Of a stretch of 33,838 nt of DNA, positions 1-7,734 are shown in pieces. The notes beneath the pieces are model-generated. The model had not been told where the DNA came from and did not search any database. It saw nothing but the letters and a program-made list of their open reading frames with translations. The DNA is from Herbaspirillum sp. ASV7 (GTDB lineage: Bacteria; Pseudomonadota; Gammaproteobacteria; Burkholderiales; Burkholderiaceae_D): NCBI RefSeq assembly GCF_016429215.1, contig NZ_JAELUH010000061.1, positions 1 through 33,838 of the forward strand. Reading direction: 5' to 3'. Position 1 is the stretch's first letter. Each line of letters begins with the position of its first letter. Made by a program: the position numbers and the translations under genes.

Positions 1-31
1 GGCGTTTTATCTGGCGCAGCGGCAGGGGCTC
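1..31 (-). repeat. partial second copy of the tRNA-Asp 3' end
   Basis: Read on the minus strand, these bases match the last ~20 nt of the intact tRNA-Asp gene (178-254), its CCA and the next 11 nt (GATAAAACGCC), with about three mismatches. The match stops inside the T arm, so this is not a functional tRNA. It could be a relic of a tandem tRNA-Asp duplication or an attachment-site-like repeat. No integrase is present in the window, and the left edge cuts off what follows. Confidence 0.6.
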
Positions 32-52
32 TCCTACACAAGCGCAGGCCGC

Positions 53-74
53 GGAATCGCTTGCAAGCGATTCC
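53..74. repeat. perfect 22-bp palindrome
   Basis: GGAATCGCTT followed by its exact reverse complement, with no loop. It lies between the tRNA-Asp terminator and the partial tRNA copy. With the hairpin at 89-110 it forms a two-hairpin unit resembling a REP-type intergenic repeat. Copy number cannot be judged from one window. Confidence 0.55.
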
Positions 75-88
75 CTTCTCGCCCCGCC

Positions 89-110
89 GGGAGCCGCGCA
101 GGCGGCTCCC
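89..110. repeat. strong hairpin (9-bp stem, 4-nt loop)
   Basis: GGGAGCCGC, loop GCAG, GCGGCTCCC. The stem is perfect and GC-rich and neither side has a T run, so it is not a typical intrinsic terminator. It pairs with the 53-74 palindrome as a likely REP-like element. Confidence 0.5.
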
Positions 111-141
111 TCCACTCCGCCCGTTTTAGCTGCGCAAAAAC

Positions 142-174
142 AAAAACGCCCCGTTCTTACGAACGAGGCGTTTT
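142..174 (-). terminator. terminator of tRNA-Asp
   Basis: The hairpin spans 143-174 (CGTTC / GAACG inner stem, GCC / GGC, then A/T closure, one mismatch). On the minus strand it is followed by TTTTT G TTTTT. It starts 4 nt past the tRNA 3' CCA, so it ends the tRNA-Asp transcript. Confidence 0.85.
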
Positions 175-177
175 ATC

Positions 178-254
178 TGGCGGAGCGGACGGGGCTCGAA
201 CCCGCGACCCCCGGCGTGACAGGCCGGTATTCTAACCAACTGAACTACCACTCC
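178..254 (-). tRNA. tRNA-Asp (anticodon GTC)
   Basis: The 77-nt minus-strand sequence begins GGAGTGG and ends CCGCTCCGCCA, with the CCA encoded. The acceptor arms pair over 7 bp with one G-T. The anticodon loop reads CTGTCAC, giving GTC for Asp. The T arm carries the usual GGTTCGAGCCC. It reads aspartate codons GAC and GAT. A promoter -10 lies just upstream and a terminator directly downstream, so it appears monocistronic. Confidence 0.97.
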
Positions 255-294
255 TAAAACCGTCTCAGCTGTCTTTGCTTGCTGAAAGATCGCT

Positions 295-300
295 ATTATA
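295..300 (-). promoter_or_regulatory. -10 box of the tRNA-Asp promoter
   Basis: Minus-strand TATAAT, about 41 bp upstream of the mature tRNA 5' end. No good -35 is seen at 17 bp spacing; a T-rich, A-rich stretch lies upstream. This is a plausible housekeeping promoter, placed by sequence only. Confidence 0.6.
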
Positions 301-364
301 GGAGAGGCTTTTTCAAAAAGCTAGGGCTTTTTTAAAAAATTGCGAAATATTTTACGGGGCCGCT

Positions 365-958
365 TCAAGCCTTGAATTTGCCTTCAAACGCCAGCTTGGA
401 CAGCGGCTCACGCGGGCTGGGTGTCTCGCGGGCTTGCAGGCCTTCCGGCAGGATGGACTTGTCGCCCAGCTTGCCCACGACCACCATGGCCTCTACCGCA
501 AACTCGGCCGGCACGTTGAGCTCGGTGCGGGCCTTCTCCTTGTCGAAACCGGCCATGCCGTGCGCGTGCCAGCCGGACAGCGTGGCTTGCAGGGCCAGGT
601 AGCCCCAGGCCGAGCCGGTGTCAAAGGAGTGGGTCGGCGCAGGCACGGCTTCGGTGGCGCCCGGCGGGACCATCACGGTGCGCGACAACACCACGATCAG
701 CAGCGAGGCCTTTTCGGCCCAGGCACGGTTGAATTCATTCAACAGGCCCAGCAGGCTGTCCCACGCAGGCGTGCCGCGACGTGCATAGACAAAACGCCAG
801 GGCTGCGCGTTGAAGGCGGACGGCGCCCAGCGGGCGGCTTCCAGGAAGGTCAGCGCGGTCTCTTCGGAGATCTCGACGCTGGTGAAGGCACGTGGCGACC
901 AGCGCTGGGTGAATTGCGGATCGATGGGGTAGTCGGCTTGACGTGGATTGGCGGACAT
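365..958 (-). CDS. nitroreductase family protein
   Basis: A 197-residue protein of the FMN-dependent nitroreductase family (small NfsB/YdjA-like type), which reduces nitro groups, quinones or related substrates using NAD(P)H. The N-terminal RWSPRAF segment is the usual FMN phosphate-binding motif. RWAPSAFNAQPWRF is the conserved cofactor/dimer segment, and GSAWGYLALQA begins the long core helix. I start it at the ATG at 958, which has AGGAAA a few bases upstream; the frame extends to 1045 without another good start. Substrate cannot be told from sequence. It stands alone, between tRNA-Asp and an orphan terminator. Family assignment is firm, physiological role unknown. Confidence 0.88.
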   Translation of the reverse strand: MSANPRQADYPIDPQFTQRWSPRAFTSVEISEETALTFLEAARWAPSAFNAQPWRFVYARRGTPAWDSLLGLLNEFNRAWAEKASLLIVVLSRTVMVPPGATEAVPAPTHSFDTGSAWGYLALQATLSGWHAHGMAGFDKEKARTELNVPAEFAVEAMVVVGKLGDKSILPEGLQARETPSPREPLSKLAFEGKFKA

Positions 959-1045
959 CTTGTTTTCCTGTCGATGAATAGGATGAAGGGAGAAATCAGG
1001 CAGCAGGCATATTAGCTGCGCAACATTTTTCCTGCTGGATGCCAT

Positions 1046-1080
1046 AAAAAAACCCGCGCACCTTGCGGCGGCGGGTTAAA
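1046..1080 (-). terminator. orphan minus-strand intrinsic terminator
   Basis: Stem AACCCGC (1051-1057) with GCGGGTT (1071-1077). Read on the minus strand it is followed by seven T. It points left and ends transcripts coming from 1081-1450, where no convincing gene is known, so it implies a small minus-strand transcript. It also insulates the nitroreductase gene. Confidence 0.75.
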
Positions 1081-1088
1081 TCCAATTC

Positions 1089-1226
1089 TCAGGGGTGATG
1101 AATTGGAGGGGGAGGAACTTCAGAATATCCACGCCGCTCCTCCATCTCCAAGCTTTTTACACGCTGTAACATCCGTTGCAATTGTGCCGGCTTGTCGCAG
1201 GTGTTTGTCAGGATGGCGAATTCTTC
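1089..1226 (-). CDS. possible small protein or sRNA-encoded ORF (uncertain)
   Basis: A minus-strand frame ends with TGA at 1089-1091, 12 bp before the orphan terminator. It reads LGEEFAILTNTCDKPAQLQR, then a charged helical stretch and a proline-rich tail SEVPPPPIHHP. The last 27 codons can start at ATG; the longer form (about 45 codons) would need CTG or another weak start after an upstream TAA. The only strong Shine-Dalgarno nearby (GAGGAGGTGCTGTG) serves a different frame, so a frameshift, a misread base or a non-coding RNA are all possible. Composition is protein-like but I do not recognise the family. The left coordinate is firm; the start is not. Confidence 0.25.
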   Translation of the reverse strand, partial: EEFAILTNTCDKPAQLQRMLQRVKSLEMEERRGYSEVPPPPIHHP

Positions 1227-1485
1227 GCCCAGTCGGTTTTATTGCCAGCCTTCGCAAGCTCACAGCACCTCCTCTTCCCGTCCGGAACCCGCTTCCATCC
1301 TGGCGTCAGCACGCCGCGCCCCTGCCATGACCTCCGCCGTGGCCAGCATTTACCGTCGCCCCACCTTACACATAGATAGCGCAATTTGACGTCAGTTATG
1401 AAAGCTTCCTGACAAATCGACGACAAAGCCGCAAGTTAACGCCAATGGCACATGGATTGCTATATCAAATTTGCTTTTTTGCAAT

Positions 1486-1496
1486 CCCCCCCCCCC
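1486..1496 (+). repeat. homopolymeric tract of 11 C in a gene leader
   Basis: Eleven consecutive C between the presumed promoter and the ribosome binding site AAGGAG (1502-1507) of the PEP-CTERM gene. Poly-C or poly-G tracts this long are prone to slippage. Placed upstream of the start codon, a length change would alter spacing or leader folding rather than reading frame. Confidence 0.7.
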
Positions 1497-1512
1497 TCTT
1501 CAAGGAGTTTTT

Positions 1513-2103
1513 ATGCAATTCAAGAAACTGGGCCTGGCCTGTCTTGCCGTTTCTGCGGCGTGTGCCGCGTTTGCCATTTCCGCCACCGCTCAAGCGACCC
1601 CGACGTCCGCCAACCTGGTCTACAACGGAGGCTTCGAGACAGGCAACCTGAACGGCTGGACGGTAGCAGGAAATACCGCCGACTTCGGCGCTGACACGGG
1701 CGCCCACAGCGGAATCTACGCCCTGTTCATCGGTGCCGTCGGCAGCCCCACCCTGCTGTCCCAGACCATCAATACCATCGCAGGCCTTCACTACAAGTTG
1801 AGCTATTGGATGAGCAATTCCAGCTCAACCGGGCCCAATAACTTCAACGTCGGCGTTGGCGGCCATTCAGTTTTCAAGGCCACCAACCTCGCCGAGCAAG
1901 CCTACAGCCTCTACAGCTTCGATTTCGTCGCCAGCGGCAATGACGTGCTGCAATTCGCCGCCCAACATGATTCATCCTACTTCCATCTGGATGACATCTC
2001 CGTCTCCGCCCTGAGCGGCAACGATGTCCCCGAACCAGTCAGCCTGACCTTGCTCGGCATCGGACTGGCAGCCCTGGGACTGCTTCGGAACAAGCAGGCC
2101 TAA
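1513..2103 (+). CDS. PEP-CTERM sorting domain protein, jelly-roll type
   Basis: A 196-residue secreted protein. It opens with a signal peptide (FKK, then a hydrophobic stretch ending ATAQA at about residue 29). The middle carries YNGGFETGNLNGW and ends HLDDISVSAL, the pattern of galactose-binding-like (CBM4_9/DUF642-like) beta-sandwich domains. The C-terminus has VPEP (172-175), a hydrophobic helix and a basic tail, the PEP-CTERM signal recognised by exosortase in EPS-producing Gram-negatives. The ATG at 1513 follows AAGGAG by 5 bp; an in-frame ATG at 1471 has no ribosome site and would spoil the signal peptide. It is probably surface- or matrix-associated. No exosortase gene is in this window. 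Confidence 0.88.
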   Translation: MQFKKLGLACLAVSAACAAFAISATAQATPTSANLVYNGGFETGNLNGWTVAGNTADFGADTGAHSGIYALFIGAVGSPTLLSQTINTIAGLHYKLSYWMSNSSSTGPNNFNVGVGGHSVFKATNLAEQAYSLYSFDFVASGNDVLQFAAQHDSSYFHLDDISVSALSGNDVPEPVSLTLLGIGLAALGLLRNKQA

Positions 2104-2111
2104 GGCCGAGA

Positions 2112-2141
2112 GGCAATATCGCAACGGCCGGCGATATTGCC
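2112..2141. terminator. hairpin after the first PEP-CTERM gene
   Basis: Perfect 11-bp stem GGCAATATCGC / GCGATATTGCC with an 8-nt loop, starting 8 bp after the stop codon. It is followed by C7 rather than T, so it may stabilise the 3' end or attenuate readthrough into the next PEP-CTERM gene instead of being a classical terminator. Confidence 0.5.
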
Positions 2142-2183
2142 CCCCCTCATCACGCGGCTGGCAATCCCACTGGACAATCTGTC

Positions 2184-2849
2184 ATGACACTGCTCACGCT
2201 TATTTCTGGTCACTGCAACAAAGCTCCCACTGACGCCATACGCTTGCACAAGATCCTCCGCCTGGAAGCCGTCATCCTCGTGCTGGCGACTATGTCGCCA
2301 GCGCATGCGACGACCACCAGCTTCGCAGGCATCCACCAGCAACAGCTCGACGGCATCAGTCTGAACGGCTGGACTTTCAATGGCGATTGGGAGGTGCCTG
2401 GCTATGACGGGCACTACATGCCGGTGATGAATGACGAGCGCTCGTCGCAATCCATCAGTTACAACGCAGGCCTGTTCACCTTCAAGTCCATGACGCTGGG
2501 CGGTCGACCATCGGACGACTTCCACTCCGGTCGCGCCTATAGGGCCCGCAGCTTCACGCTCCACTTCAGCTTCCTGGACAGCCGCGGCAACACCCTCCTC
2601 GCCGACAGCATCACCCTGGCAAACTCGAACGCCTTCTCGACCTACATCAACAGCGTGGCCGGCGTGCATGAAATCCTGTTCAGAGCTACCGCTGGCGGCA
2701 TCGGCCCGAACGGTCAATGGGCAGACGGCTTCTGGCCACGCCTGGCCAGCATCACCGTCAGCAGCGACGTGCCAGAGCCCACCGCGATGCGGCTGTTGAC
2801 CGCAGGCCTGATCGCCCTGATGGCCTTGCGCACGGGCAAGCGCACTTGA
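2184..2849 (+). CDS. PEP-CTERM sorting domain protein
   Basis: A 221-residue protein with the same architecture as its upstream neighbour. A hydrophobic signal segment (RLEAVILVLATMSPAHA, ending near residue 43) leads into a beta-rich middle containing LNGWTFNGDWEVPGYDG. The C-terminus has VPEP (196-199), a hydrophobic helix and the basic tail RTGKRT. The long, polar stretch before the hydrophobic core and the lack of a clear ribosome site make the start at 2184 uncertain; a TTG start at the LHKILRL stretch would give a more normal signal peptide. It follows the first PEP-CTERM gene by 80 bp, so they may be cotranscribed. Function beyond exosortase-dependent sorting is unknown. Confidence 0.8.
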   Translation: MTLLTLISGHCNKAPTDAIRLHKILRLEAVILVLATMSPAHATTTSFAGIHQQQLDGISLNGWTFNGDWEVPGYDGHYMPVMNDERSSQSISYNAGLFTFKSMTLGGRPSDDFHSGRAYRARSFTLHFSFLDSRGNTLLADSITLANSNAFSTYINSVAGVHEILFRATAGGIGPNGQWADGFWPRLASITVSSDVPEPTAMRLLTAGLIALMALRTGKRT

Positions 2850-2868
2850 GCCAGGTAGCAACGACGAC

Positions 2869-4266
2869 TTACTTGCCGATACAGAAGCGCGAGAAGATCA
2901 CCCCCAGCAAGTCATCCGGCGTGAACTTGCCGGTGATGCTGGAAAGGCGTTCCTGGGCCAGCCGCAGCTCTTCGGCGAAGAGGTCCAGCGCGTGCTCGCC
3001 GGCCTCGTTGTCCAGGTCGGCATGGGCCGCCGCATGGGCCAGATGCTCATCGGCCGCCTTCAGGGCCAGCAGATGGCGCTCGCGCGCCAGGTAGCGCGAC
3101 TCCACGGTCTGCTGCCAGCCGGCGATGCGCAGCAGCTCCGCACGCAGCAGGTCCACGCCCTCGCCCTCTGCCGCCGACAGGTAGACATGGGTAGCATCGG
3201 GCATCGGATCCACCGCCGGCTTGTGGCCGGAACGGTCGATCTTGTTCCAGATGCGGATGATGGGTACACCATCCGGGAAGCGCGCGGTGATCTTTTCATC
3301 CTCCAGCGTCGGGCCGCGATCGGCGTCCAGCATGTGCAGGATGACGTCAGCCTTGGCCACCTCGGCCCAGGTGCGCTCGATGCCGATGCGCTCCACCTCG
3401 TCCGGGCCACCGTCCTCATCGGCTTCACGAATACCGGCGGTATCGATGATATTGAGCGGCATGCCTTCGATCTGGATGGTCTGGGTCACCTTGTCGCGGG
3501 TGGTGCCGGCGATGGGGGTGACGATGGCTACGTCGGACCCGGCCAGCACGTTCAGCAGCGACGACTTGCCCACATTAGGCTTGCCGGCCAGCACGGCATT
3601 CAAGCCATCCCGCAGCAGCGCGCCCTGGGCGGCATGCTTGAAGACATCTTCCAGCGTGGAGCGGATGGTCGCCAGTTGACCACGTGCGTCGGACTGCTTG
3701 AGGAAGTCGATCTCTTCCTCCGGGAAGTCCAGCGTGGCTTCCACCAGCATGCGCAGGCGCGTGACCTGGTCCACCAGTTCGTGGATCACCTTGGAGAAGG
3801 CGCCCGAGAGTGACTCCGAGGCCGACTTGGCGGCCGCCTCGGTGGTGGCCTCGATCAGGTCGGCCACGGCCTCGGCCTGGGCCAGGTCGATCTTGTCGTT
3901 GAGGAAGGCGCGCTGGGTGAATTCACCCGGCTCGGCCAGGCGCAGGCCGATCTCGGCGCCGGCCTGGACGCACCGCGCCAGCAGCATCTGCATCACGACG
4001 GGGCCGCCGTGGCCCTGCAGCTCCAGCACGTCTTCGCCGGTATAGGAATGCGGTGCCGGGAAGTGGATGGCCAGGCCCTGGTCGATGGCGCCGCCGTCGG
4101 CGTTGAGGAAAGGCAGATAGGTGGCATGGCGCGGTGCCAGGCTGTCGCGGCCGCACAGGGCCCGGATCACCGGTGCCAGGTTACGGCCGGAAATGCGGAC
4201 CACGCCGATGCCGCCGCGTCCGGGTGCGGTCGCGATCGCGGCGATGGGAGAAGAATCGAAAGTCAT
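2869..4266 (-). CDS. mnmE: tRNA uridine-5-carboxymethylaminomethyl(34) synthesis GTPase MnmE
   Basis: MnmE (TrmE), 465 residues, the normal length. With MnmG it installs the cmnm5 group on U34 of several tRNAs, using a methylene-tetrahydrofolate-derived carbon. The N-terminal folate-binding domain begins with the family signature [22 protein letters not shown] helical domain follows, interrupted by a G domain with GKPNVGKSS (about 229-237), GTTRD and NKID. The protein ends in FCIGK, whose Cys462 is the conserved C-terminal cysteine. It is last in the rpmH-rnpA-yidD-yidC-mnmE cluster but separated from yidC by a strong terminator, so it probably has its own promoter in 4267-4350. No strong ribosome site precedes the ATG at 4266. 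Confidence 0.98.
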   Translation of the reverse strand: MTFDSSPIAAIATAPGRGGIGVVRISGRNLAPVIRALCGRDSLAPRHATYLPFLNADGGAIDQGLAIHFPAPHSYTGEDVLELQGHGGPVVMQMLLARCVQAGAEIGLRLAEPGEFTQRAFLNDKIDLAQAEAVADLIEATTEAAAKSASESLSGAFSKVIHELVDQVTRLRMLVEATLDFPEEEIDFLKQSDARGQLATIRSTLEDVFKHAAQGALLRDGLNAVLAGKPNVGKSSLLNVLAGSDVAIVTPIAGTTRDKVTQTIQIEGMPLNIIDTAGIREADEDGGPDEVERIGIERTWAEVAKADVILHMLDADRGPTLEDEKITARFPDGVPIIRIWNKIDRSGHKPAVDPMPDATHVYLSAAEGEGVDLLRAELLRIAGWQQTVESRYLARERHLLALKAADEHLAHAAAHADLDNEAGEHALDLFAEELRLAQERLSSITGKFTPDDLLGVIFSRFCIGK

Positions 4267-4358
4267 CTGAGGTGATTGTTGTTATGTGGTCTATCGTCGC
4301 CGCATCCCTTCCAGGGCGGCTTCATGACAATGTTAAACCTGCCGGCTGGCGGCGACCG

Positions 4359-4388
4359 AAAAAAAACCCGTGGAATCCACGGGTTTTT
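4359..4388 (-). terminator. intrinsic terminator after yidC
   Basis: Stem 4362-4373 / 4377-4388 (CCCGTGG / CCACGGG core, A/T flanks) with a 3-nt loop. On the minus strand T8 follows. It separates yidC from mnmE, and with T5 on the plus side it could act in both directions. Confidence 0.9.
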
Positions 4389-4413
4389 CCTTTGATGGCC
4401 TGCAAGAACCGGC

Positions 4414-6111
4414 TTACTTGGTCTTGCCGCTCTCGATATTGCGGGTGATCACCCATTGCTGCGCGATCGACAGGATGTTGTTGGTCACCCAGTACAGCAC
4501 CAGGCCGGACGGGAAGAAGAAGAACATGAACGAGAACACCAGCGGCATGAACATCATCACCTTGGCCTGGACCGGGTCCGGCGGGGTCGGGTTCAGCTTG
4601 GTCTGCAGGAACATCGATGCAGCCATGATGATGGGCAGCAGGCCGATGGGCATATTGAAGTAAGGAATGGTGCCGAACAGGCGGTCCGGGGCGGTCAGGT
4701 CATGCACCCAGCCCAGCCAGGGCGCGCCACGCATTTCCACCGAGGCCAGCAGCACCGAGTACAGCGAGATGAACACCGGGATCTGGATCGCGATGGGCAG
4801 GCAGCCGCCCAGCGGGTTGATCTTCTCGGTCTTGTAGAGCGCCATCATTTCGCGGTTCATGGCTTGTGGATCGCTCTTGTGACGCTCGCGGATGGCTTGC
4901 ATCTTGGGCGAGACCGCCTTCATCTTGGCCATGCTGCGATAGCTGGCCGCCGACAGCGGGAAGAAGATCAGCTTGATCAGCACGGTCAGCAGGATGATGG
5001 TCCAGCCCCAGTTACCCACCAGGTTGTGGATGTGGGTCATCAGCCAGAAGATCGGCTCGGCGATCACGGTCAGGTGGCCGTAGTCACGCACCAGGTCCAG
5101 GCCCGGGGCGATGGCTTGCAGGGTCTTGGAGACGGTGGGACCGGAGTACAGCTGGGCATCCATGGTCACGCTGGCGTTGGGGGCGATGGTGCCCAGCGGC
5201 AGGATGGAACCGACCGCGAAGAGCTTGTCGCCCACCTTCTTGCTGAAGATGTCGCGCTGGGCCTTCTGCGGCGGGATGTAGGCCGACACGAAGTAATGCT
5301 GCACCATCGCGATCCAGCCGTTGTCAGCCTTGGTCACGTGCTGCTGCTTGCCATTGGCGATCTTCTCGAAGTCCAGCTTCTCGAAGTGCTCGCTGTCGCT
5401 GTAGACGGCGGGGCCGGTGAAGGTGCTGTAGAAGTGGGATTCGCCACCCGGCTTGTTGTCGTCGCGTACCAGTTGCAGGTACAACGAGGGATTGATGGCC
5501 GCGCCGGTGGTGTTGGTGACGGTGTGCTTGACGTCGATCAGGTAGCTGTCGCGCTTGAAGGTATAGGTCTTGGTCAGCTTCACGCCGCCTTGTTCGGCCT
5601 GCAATACCAGTTGCACTTCATTGCCATTGTCCAGCGAACGCGCGCCGGGCTGGGCCGTGAAGATGGTCTTGTGATTGGGGAAGGGGCCACCGATCAAGCC
5701 CGATTCGGCCAGGTAGGTGTGGCCGGCTTCGGAATCGAACAGGACCACATTCTTGGTCGGATCGACCACGTCGGGCTGCTTGAGCAGTTCCAGGCGCTTG
5801 AGCTCGCCACCGACGGTGTCGATGCTGGCCTTGACCAGGTCGGTGGTGATGACGATGGTCTCGCCCTTGGCAGCGACAGCGCTGCCGTCGCTACCGGGCA
5901 GGGCTGCCGGTGCCGACGTGCCGGCTTGCGGCACAGGCGAACCGGTCGGGCTGGCGGTCGGCGCGGCCGGATTGGCCGCGGCTTGCTCCTGAGTCGGATT
6001 GGCCGACGGGAAGAACATCGACTGATGTCCGTTATGGCGCATCCAGCTATCCCAGAGCAGCAGCAGGGAGAAGGAGAATACAACCCAAAGGACGGTACGT
6101 TTGATATCCAT
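4414..6111 (-). CDS. yidC: membrane protein insertase YidC
   Basis: YidC, 565 residues, the inner-membrane insertase that works alone or with SecYEG. It starts [20 protein letters not shown], the typical N-terminal anchor. A Pro/Ala-rich linker and a large periplasmic beta domain follow. The conserved C-terminal YidC/Oxa1 domain (about residues 360-545) contains [24 protein letters not shown] and [17 protein letters not shown], with four further membrane segments. I place the start at the ATG at 6111; the frame could extend 13 codons upstream but would lose the family N-terminus. It begins 23 bp after the yidD stop, so they are cotranscribed. Confidence 0.98.
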   Translation of the reverse strand: MDIKRTVLWVVFSFSLLLLWDSWMRHNGHQSMFFPSANPTQEQAAANPAAPTASPTGSPVPQAGTSAPAALPGSDGSAVAAKGETIVITTDLVKASIDTVGGELKRLELLKQPDVVDPTKNVVLFDSEAGHTYLAESGLIGGPFPNHKTIFTAQPGARSLDNGNEVQLVLQAEQGGVKLTKTYTFKRDSYLIDVKHTVTNTTGAAINPSLYLQLVRDDNKPGGESHFYSTFTGPAVYSDSEHFEKLDFEKIANGKQQHVTKADNGWIAMVQHYFVSAYIPPQKAQRDIFSKKVGDKLFAVGSILPLGTIAPNASVTMDAQLYSGPTVSKTLQAIAPGLDLVRDYGHLTVIAEPIFWLMTHIHNLVGNWGWTIILLTVLIKLIFFPLSAASYRSMAKMKAVSPKMQAIRERHKSDPQAMNREMMALYKTEKINPLGGCLPIAIQIPVFISLYSVLLASVEMRGAPWLGWVHDLTAPDRLFGTIPYFNMPIGLLPIIMAASMFLQTKLNPTPPDPVQAKVMMFMPLVFSFMFFFFPSGLVLYWVTNNILSIAQQWVITRNIESGKTK

Positions 6112-6134
6112 ATGCGATATGCGTATTGATGAGT

Positions 6135-6494
6135 TCAGGAGTGGCTGCAACCGTCAGCGGCCACAGGGAGGGAAACCCGCGCAGCACCAGGCTGCGAGGA
6201 AGCATTCGGCAACACGGGGGAAGACGCGCGCGCCAGTTCGGCCTGGGCAGCTGCATCGGCAGCGGCAGCGTGGGCCTCGGCCGAGCCGGGCACCAGGTCC
6301 AGTCCGCCGGGATGCCAGGGATGGCATTTGCACAGGCGTTTGCCGGCCAGCCAGCTACCCTTGAGGGCGCCGTGCACACGCACCGCCTCGGCGGCATAGT
6401 CGGAACAGCTGGGATAGAAACGGCAATTCTGCCCCAGGAAAGGACTCACTCCCAGCTTGTAGGCACGTAACAGCAGGAGCAAAGGCGTTTTCAT
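6135..6494 (-). CDS. yidD: membrane protein insertion efficiency factor YidD, long C-terminal tail
   Basis: A 119-residue YidD homologue, a small membrane-associated protein that helps YidC-dependent insertion. The conserved core fills the first ~68 residues: an N-terminal amphipathic helix, then [20 protein letters not shown], and [15 protein letters not shown]. The usual cysteines are all present. The remaining ~50 residues are Ala/Pro/Ser-rich and not part of the family, which normally has 70-90 residues. Start ATG at 6494 has AGGAA and TAGGAA upstream. It follows rnpA after 5 bp and precedes yidC by 23 bp, so it is in one operon. Confidence 0.93.
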   Translation of the reverse strand: MKTPLLLLLRAYKLGVSPFLGQNCRFYPSCSDYAAEAVRVHGALKGSWLAGKRLCKCHPWHPGGLDLVPGSAEAHAAAADAAAQAELARASSPVLPNASSQPGAARVSLPVAADGCSHS

Positions 6495-6499
6495 CGTTC

Positions 6500-6913
6500 C
6501 TATTTCCTGGCAAACGCTGGCGCGTTCGGCAAAAAGGCAAACAGTTGCGTCAATTCGGCCCGCACCACGGCCTTGAGGGTAGCGGTGCGCGCCGGGTCGC
6601 GCTTGCTGTTGAGCGGGCGCGACAGGCGCACGATGCAGTCCACCGCTGGCAGCTCGGCCTGGCGAAACAGCTCGCGCGTGGCGCGCTTGATCGTGTTGCG
6701 GGTGACCGCACGCGGCGCCAGCCGCTTGGCCGCCACCACGCCCAGGCGGGCTTGCGGCAGGCTGTTGCGGCATGCGTACAACACGAAATGCTCGGTACGA
6801 AACACGGGGCGCAAACGAAAAACGGATGAAAACTCATCCGTTTTAACGATTCGCCGATCGCGTGGGAAGTCGCCTGCTAGACGTGCTGGAAGCGGTGAAC
6901 GGACGTCCGTCAC
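6500..6913 (-). CDS. rnpA: ribonuclease P protein component
   Basis: RnpA, 137 residues, the protein subunit that helps the RNase P RNA bind precursor tRNAs and cut their 5' leaders. The family features are visible: [12 protein letters not shown] near the start, [11 protein letters not shown], and the RNA-binding [13 protein letters not shown] motif around residue 75. It starts with GTG at 6913; no strong ribosome site is seen, which suggests coupling to rpmH, whose stop codon is 26 bp upstream. The placement rpmH-rnpA-yidD is the standard bacterial order. Confidence 0.96.
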   Translation of the reverse strand: MTDVRSPLPARLAGDFPRDRRIVKTDEFSSVFRLRPVFRTEHFVLYACRNSLPQARLGVVAAKRLAPRAVTRNTIKRATRELFRQAELPAVDCIVRLSRPLNSKRDPARTATLKAVVRAELTQLFAFLPNAPAFARK

Positions 6914-6939
6914 ACGAAACGGCAGCGCAGTGTCGTGGC

Positions 6940-7077
6940 TTAAACTGCAGCCAGACGCTTGCGGCCCTTGGCGCGACGGGCGTTGATCACGGCACGGCCG
7001 CCACGGGTTGCCATACGGGCACGGAAACCATGGGTACGCTTGCGACGCACGACGGAAGGTTGGTAAGTACGTTTCAT
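6940..7077 (-). CDS. rpmH: 50S ribosomal protein L34
   Basis: A 45-codon gene reading [20 protein letters not shown], then [20 protein letters not shown] and ending RLAAV. This is L34 of the large ribosomal subunit, very basic and nearly invariant. The protein is one residue longer at the C-terminus than the common 44-residue form. It is first in the rpmH-rnpA-yidD-yidC cluster, about 260 bp downstream of a good sigma-70 promoter. In most Proteobacteria the gene on its other side is dnaA; here it is prkA, 1.17 kb away. Confidence 0.98.
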   Translation of the reverse strand: MKRTYQPSVVRRKRTHGFRARMATRGGRAVINARRAKGRKRLAAV

Positions 7078-7339
7078 GTTGGACTCGCTAAGTTGGGCTG
7101 CCTTGGAGCAAACAGCAAAAATAAATCGGAATTCTGGAACCGCTTTCGGTGTGCCTGTTCCGCATCACCGATGCCCTGCCGCCTGTGTAAGCCGGCAGCC
7201 CCTGCATCGCTGACACCATTTGTTGGCCTCTGCCGCCTCCCAAGCCCACTGCCTCGCTTTGCTCTGGCATGGACCCGGTCGACAACTGAAACAGCACTGC
7301 GACGGCACCGCGCGCAATTCTTCAGATGGTGAACCCTGA

Positions 7340-7369
7340 ATTAGACTGCATTTTCTACTTAGCTGTCAA
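7340..7369 (-). promoter_or_regulatory. sigma-70 promoter of rpmH-rnpA-yidD-yidC
   Basis: On the minus strand TTGACA (7364-7369) and TCTAAT (7340-7345) are 18 bp apart: a perfect -35 and a one-mismatch -10. Transcription would start near 7333, giving a leader of about 255 nt before rpmH. Confidence 0.75.
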
Positions 7370-7718
7370 TGACTTATGCGCTTTTTGGCCGATCCGCACG
7401 CGCCCGGGCCAGGTTTTCCGACAGAATGTGGCAAATTGGTAATTCTCTCCATTGCCGGGGCTGGAAAGTTGCCTGCGAGACATGAGCGATCCAGGGTCCT
7501 CCACCAACACCCCACCCCTCGCCCGGCCAAGCCGGAACGGCGCCGCAGCATGCGACCAGCGCATGAGCAAACCCGTAAATCATCTAAAGCGTTTCAAACG
7601 GGAGCCCCCGGCGCGCGCAGAATGACGCGGATGCGCAACACCTTGCAAGCGTCAGGGCCTGGTCTGGGAATCCGGGCGCCGTGCATGACCCACCGCCGCT
7701 GCCGCCCTGCAGGCGACC

Positions 7719-7734
7719 TGGCACGATTCCAGCT
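7719..7734 (+). promoter_or_regulatory. possible sigma-54 promoter for the prkA operon
   Basis: TGGCACG-ATTC-CAGCT has the invariant GG-N10-GC of -24/-12 promoters and a perfect TGGCACG half; the -12 half is imperfect (CAGCT for TTGCT). It lies about 515 bp upstream of prkA on the same strand. The E. coli homologue yeaGH belongs to the nitrogen-starvation response, which makes the idea reasonable. The distance and weak -12 keep confidence low. Confidence 0.35.

Larger units (their letters stand above)
1081..1512. other. intergenic region without an assigned gene
   Basis: About 430 bp between the orphan terminator and the first PEP-CTERM gene. Its left part may encode a short minus-strand transcript (see 1089-1226). 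Its right part must contain the promoter of the PEP-CTERM gene. TATATC at 1461-1466 is a possible -10, but I see no convincing -35. The leader then holds T6 and C11 runs. Plus-strand frames here look like chance. Confidence 0.6.

Noticed and set aside
4456..6129. A 557-codon open frame opposite yidC, and similar long frames opposite prkA (8680-10215), yeaH/spoVR (9963-12775), argS (24493-26103) and priA (27015-29096)
   Set aside because: Each is antisense to a well-recognised gene and has the biased composition of a shadow frame, without ribosome sites or domains.
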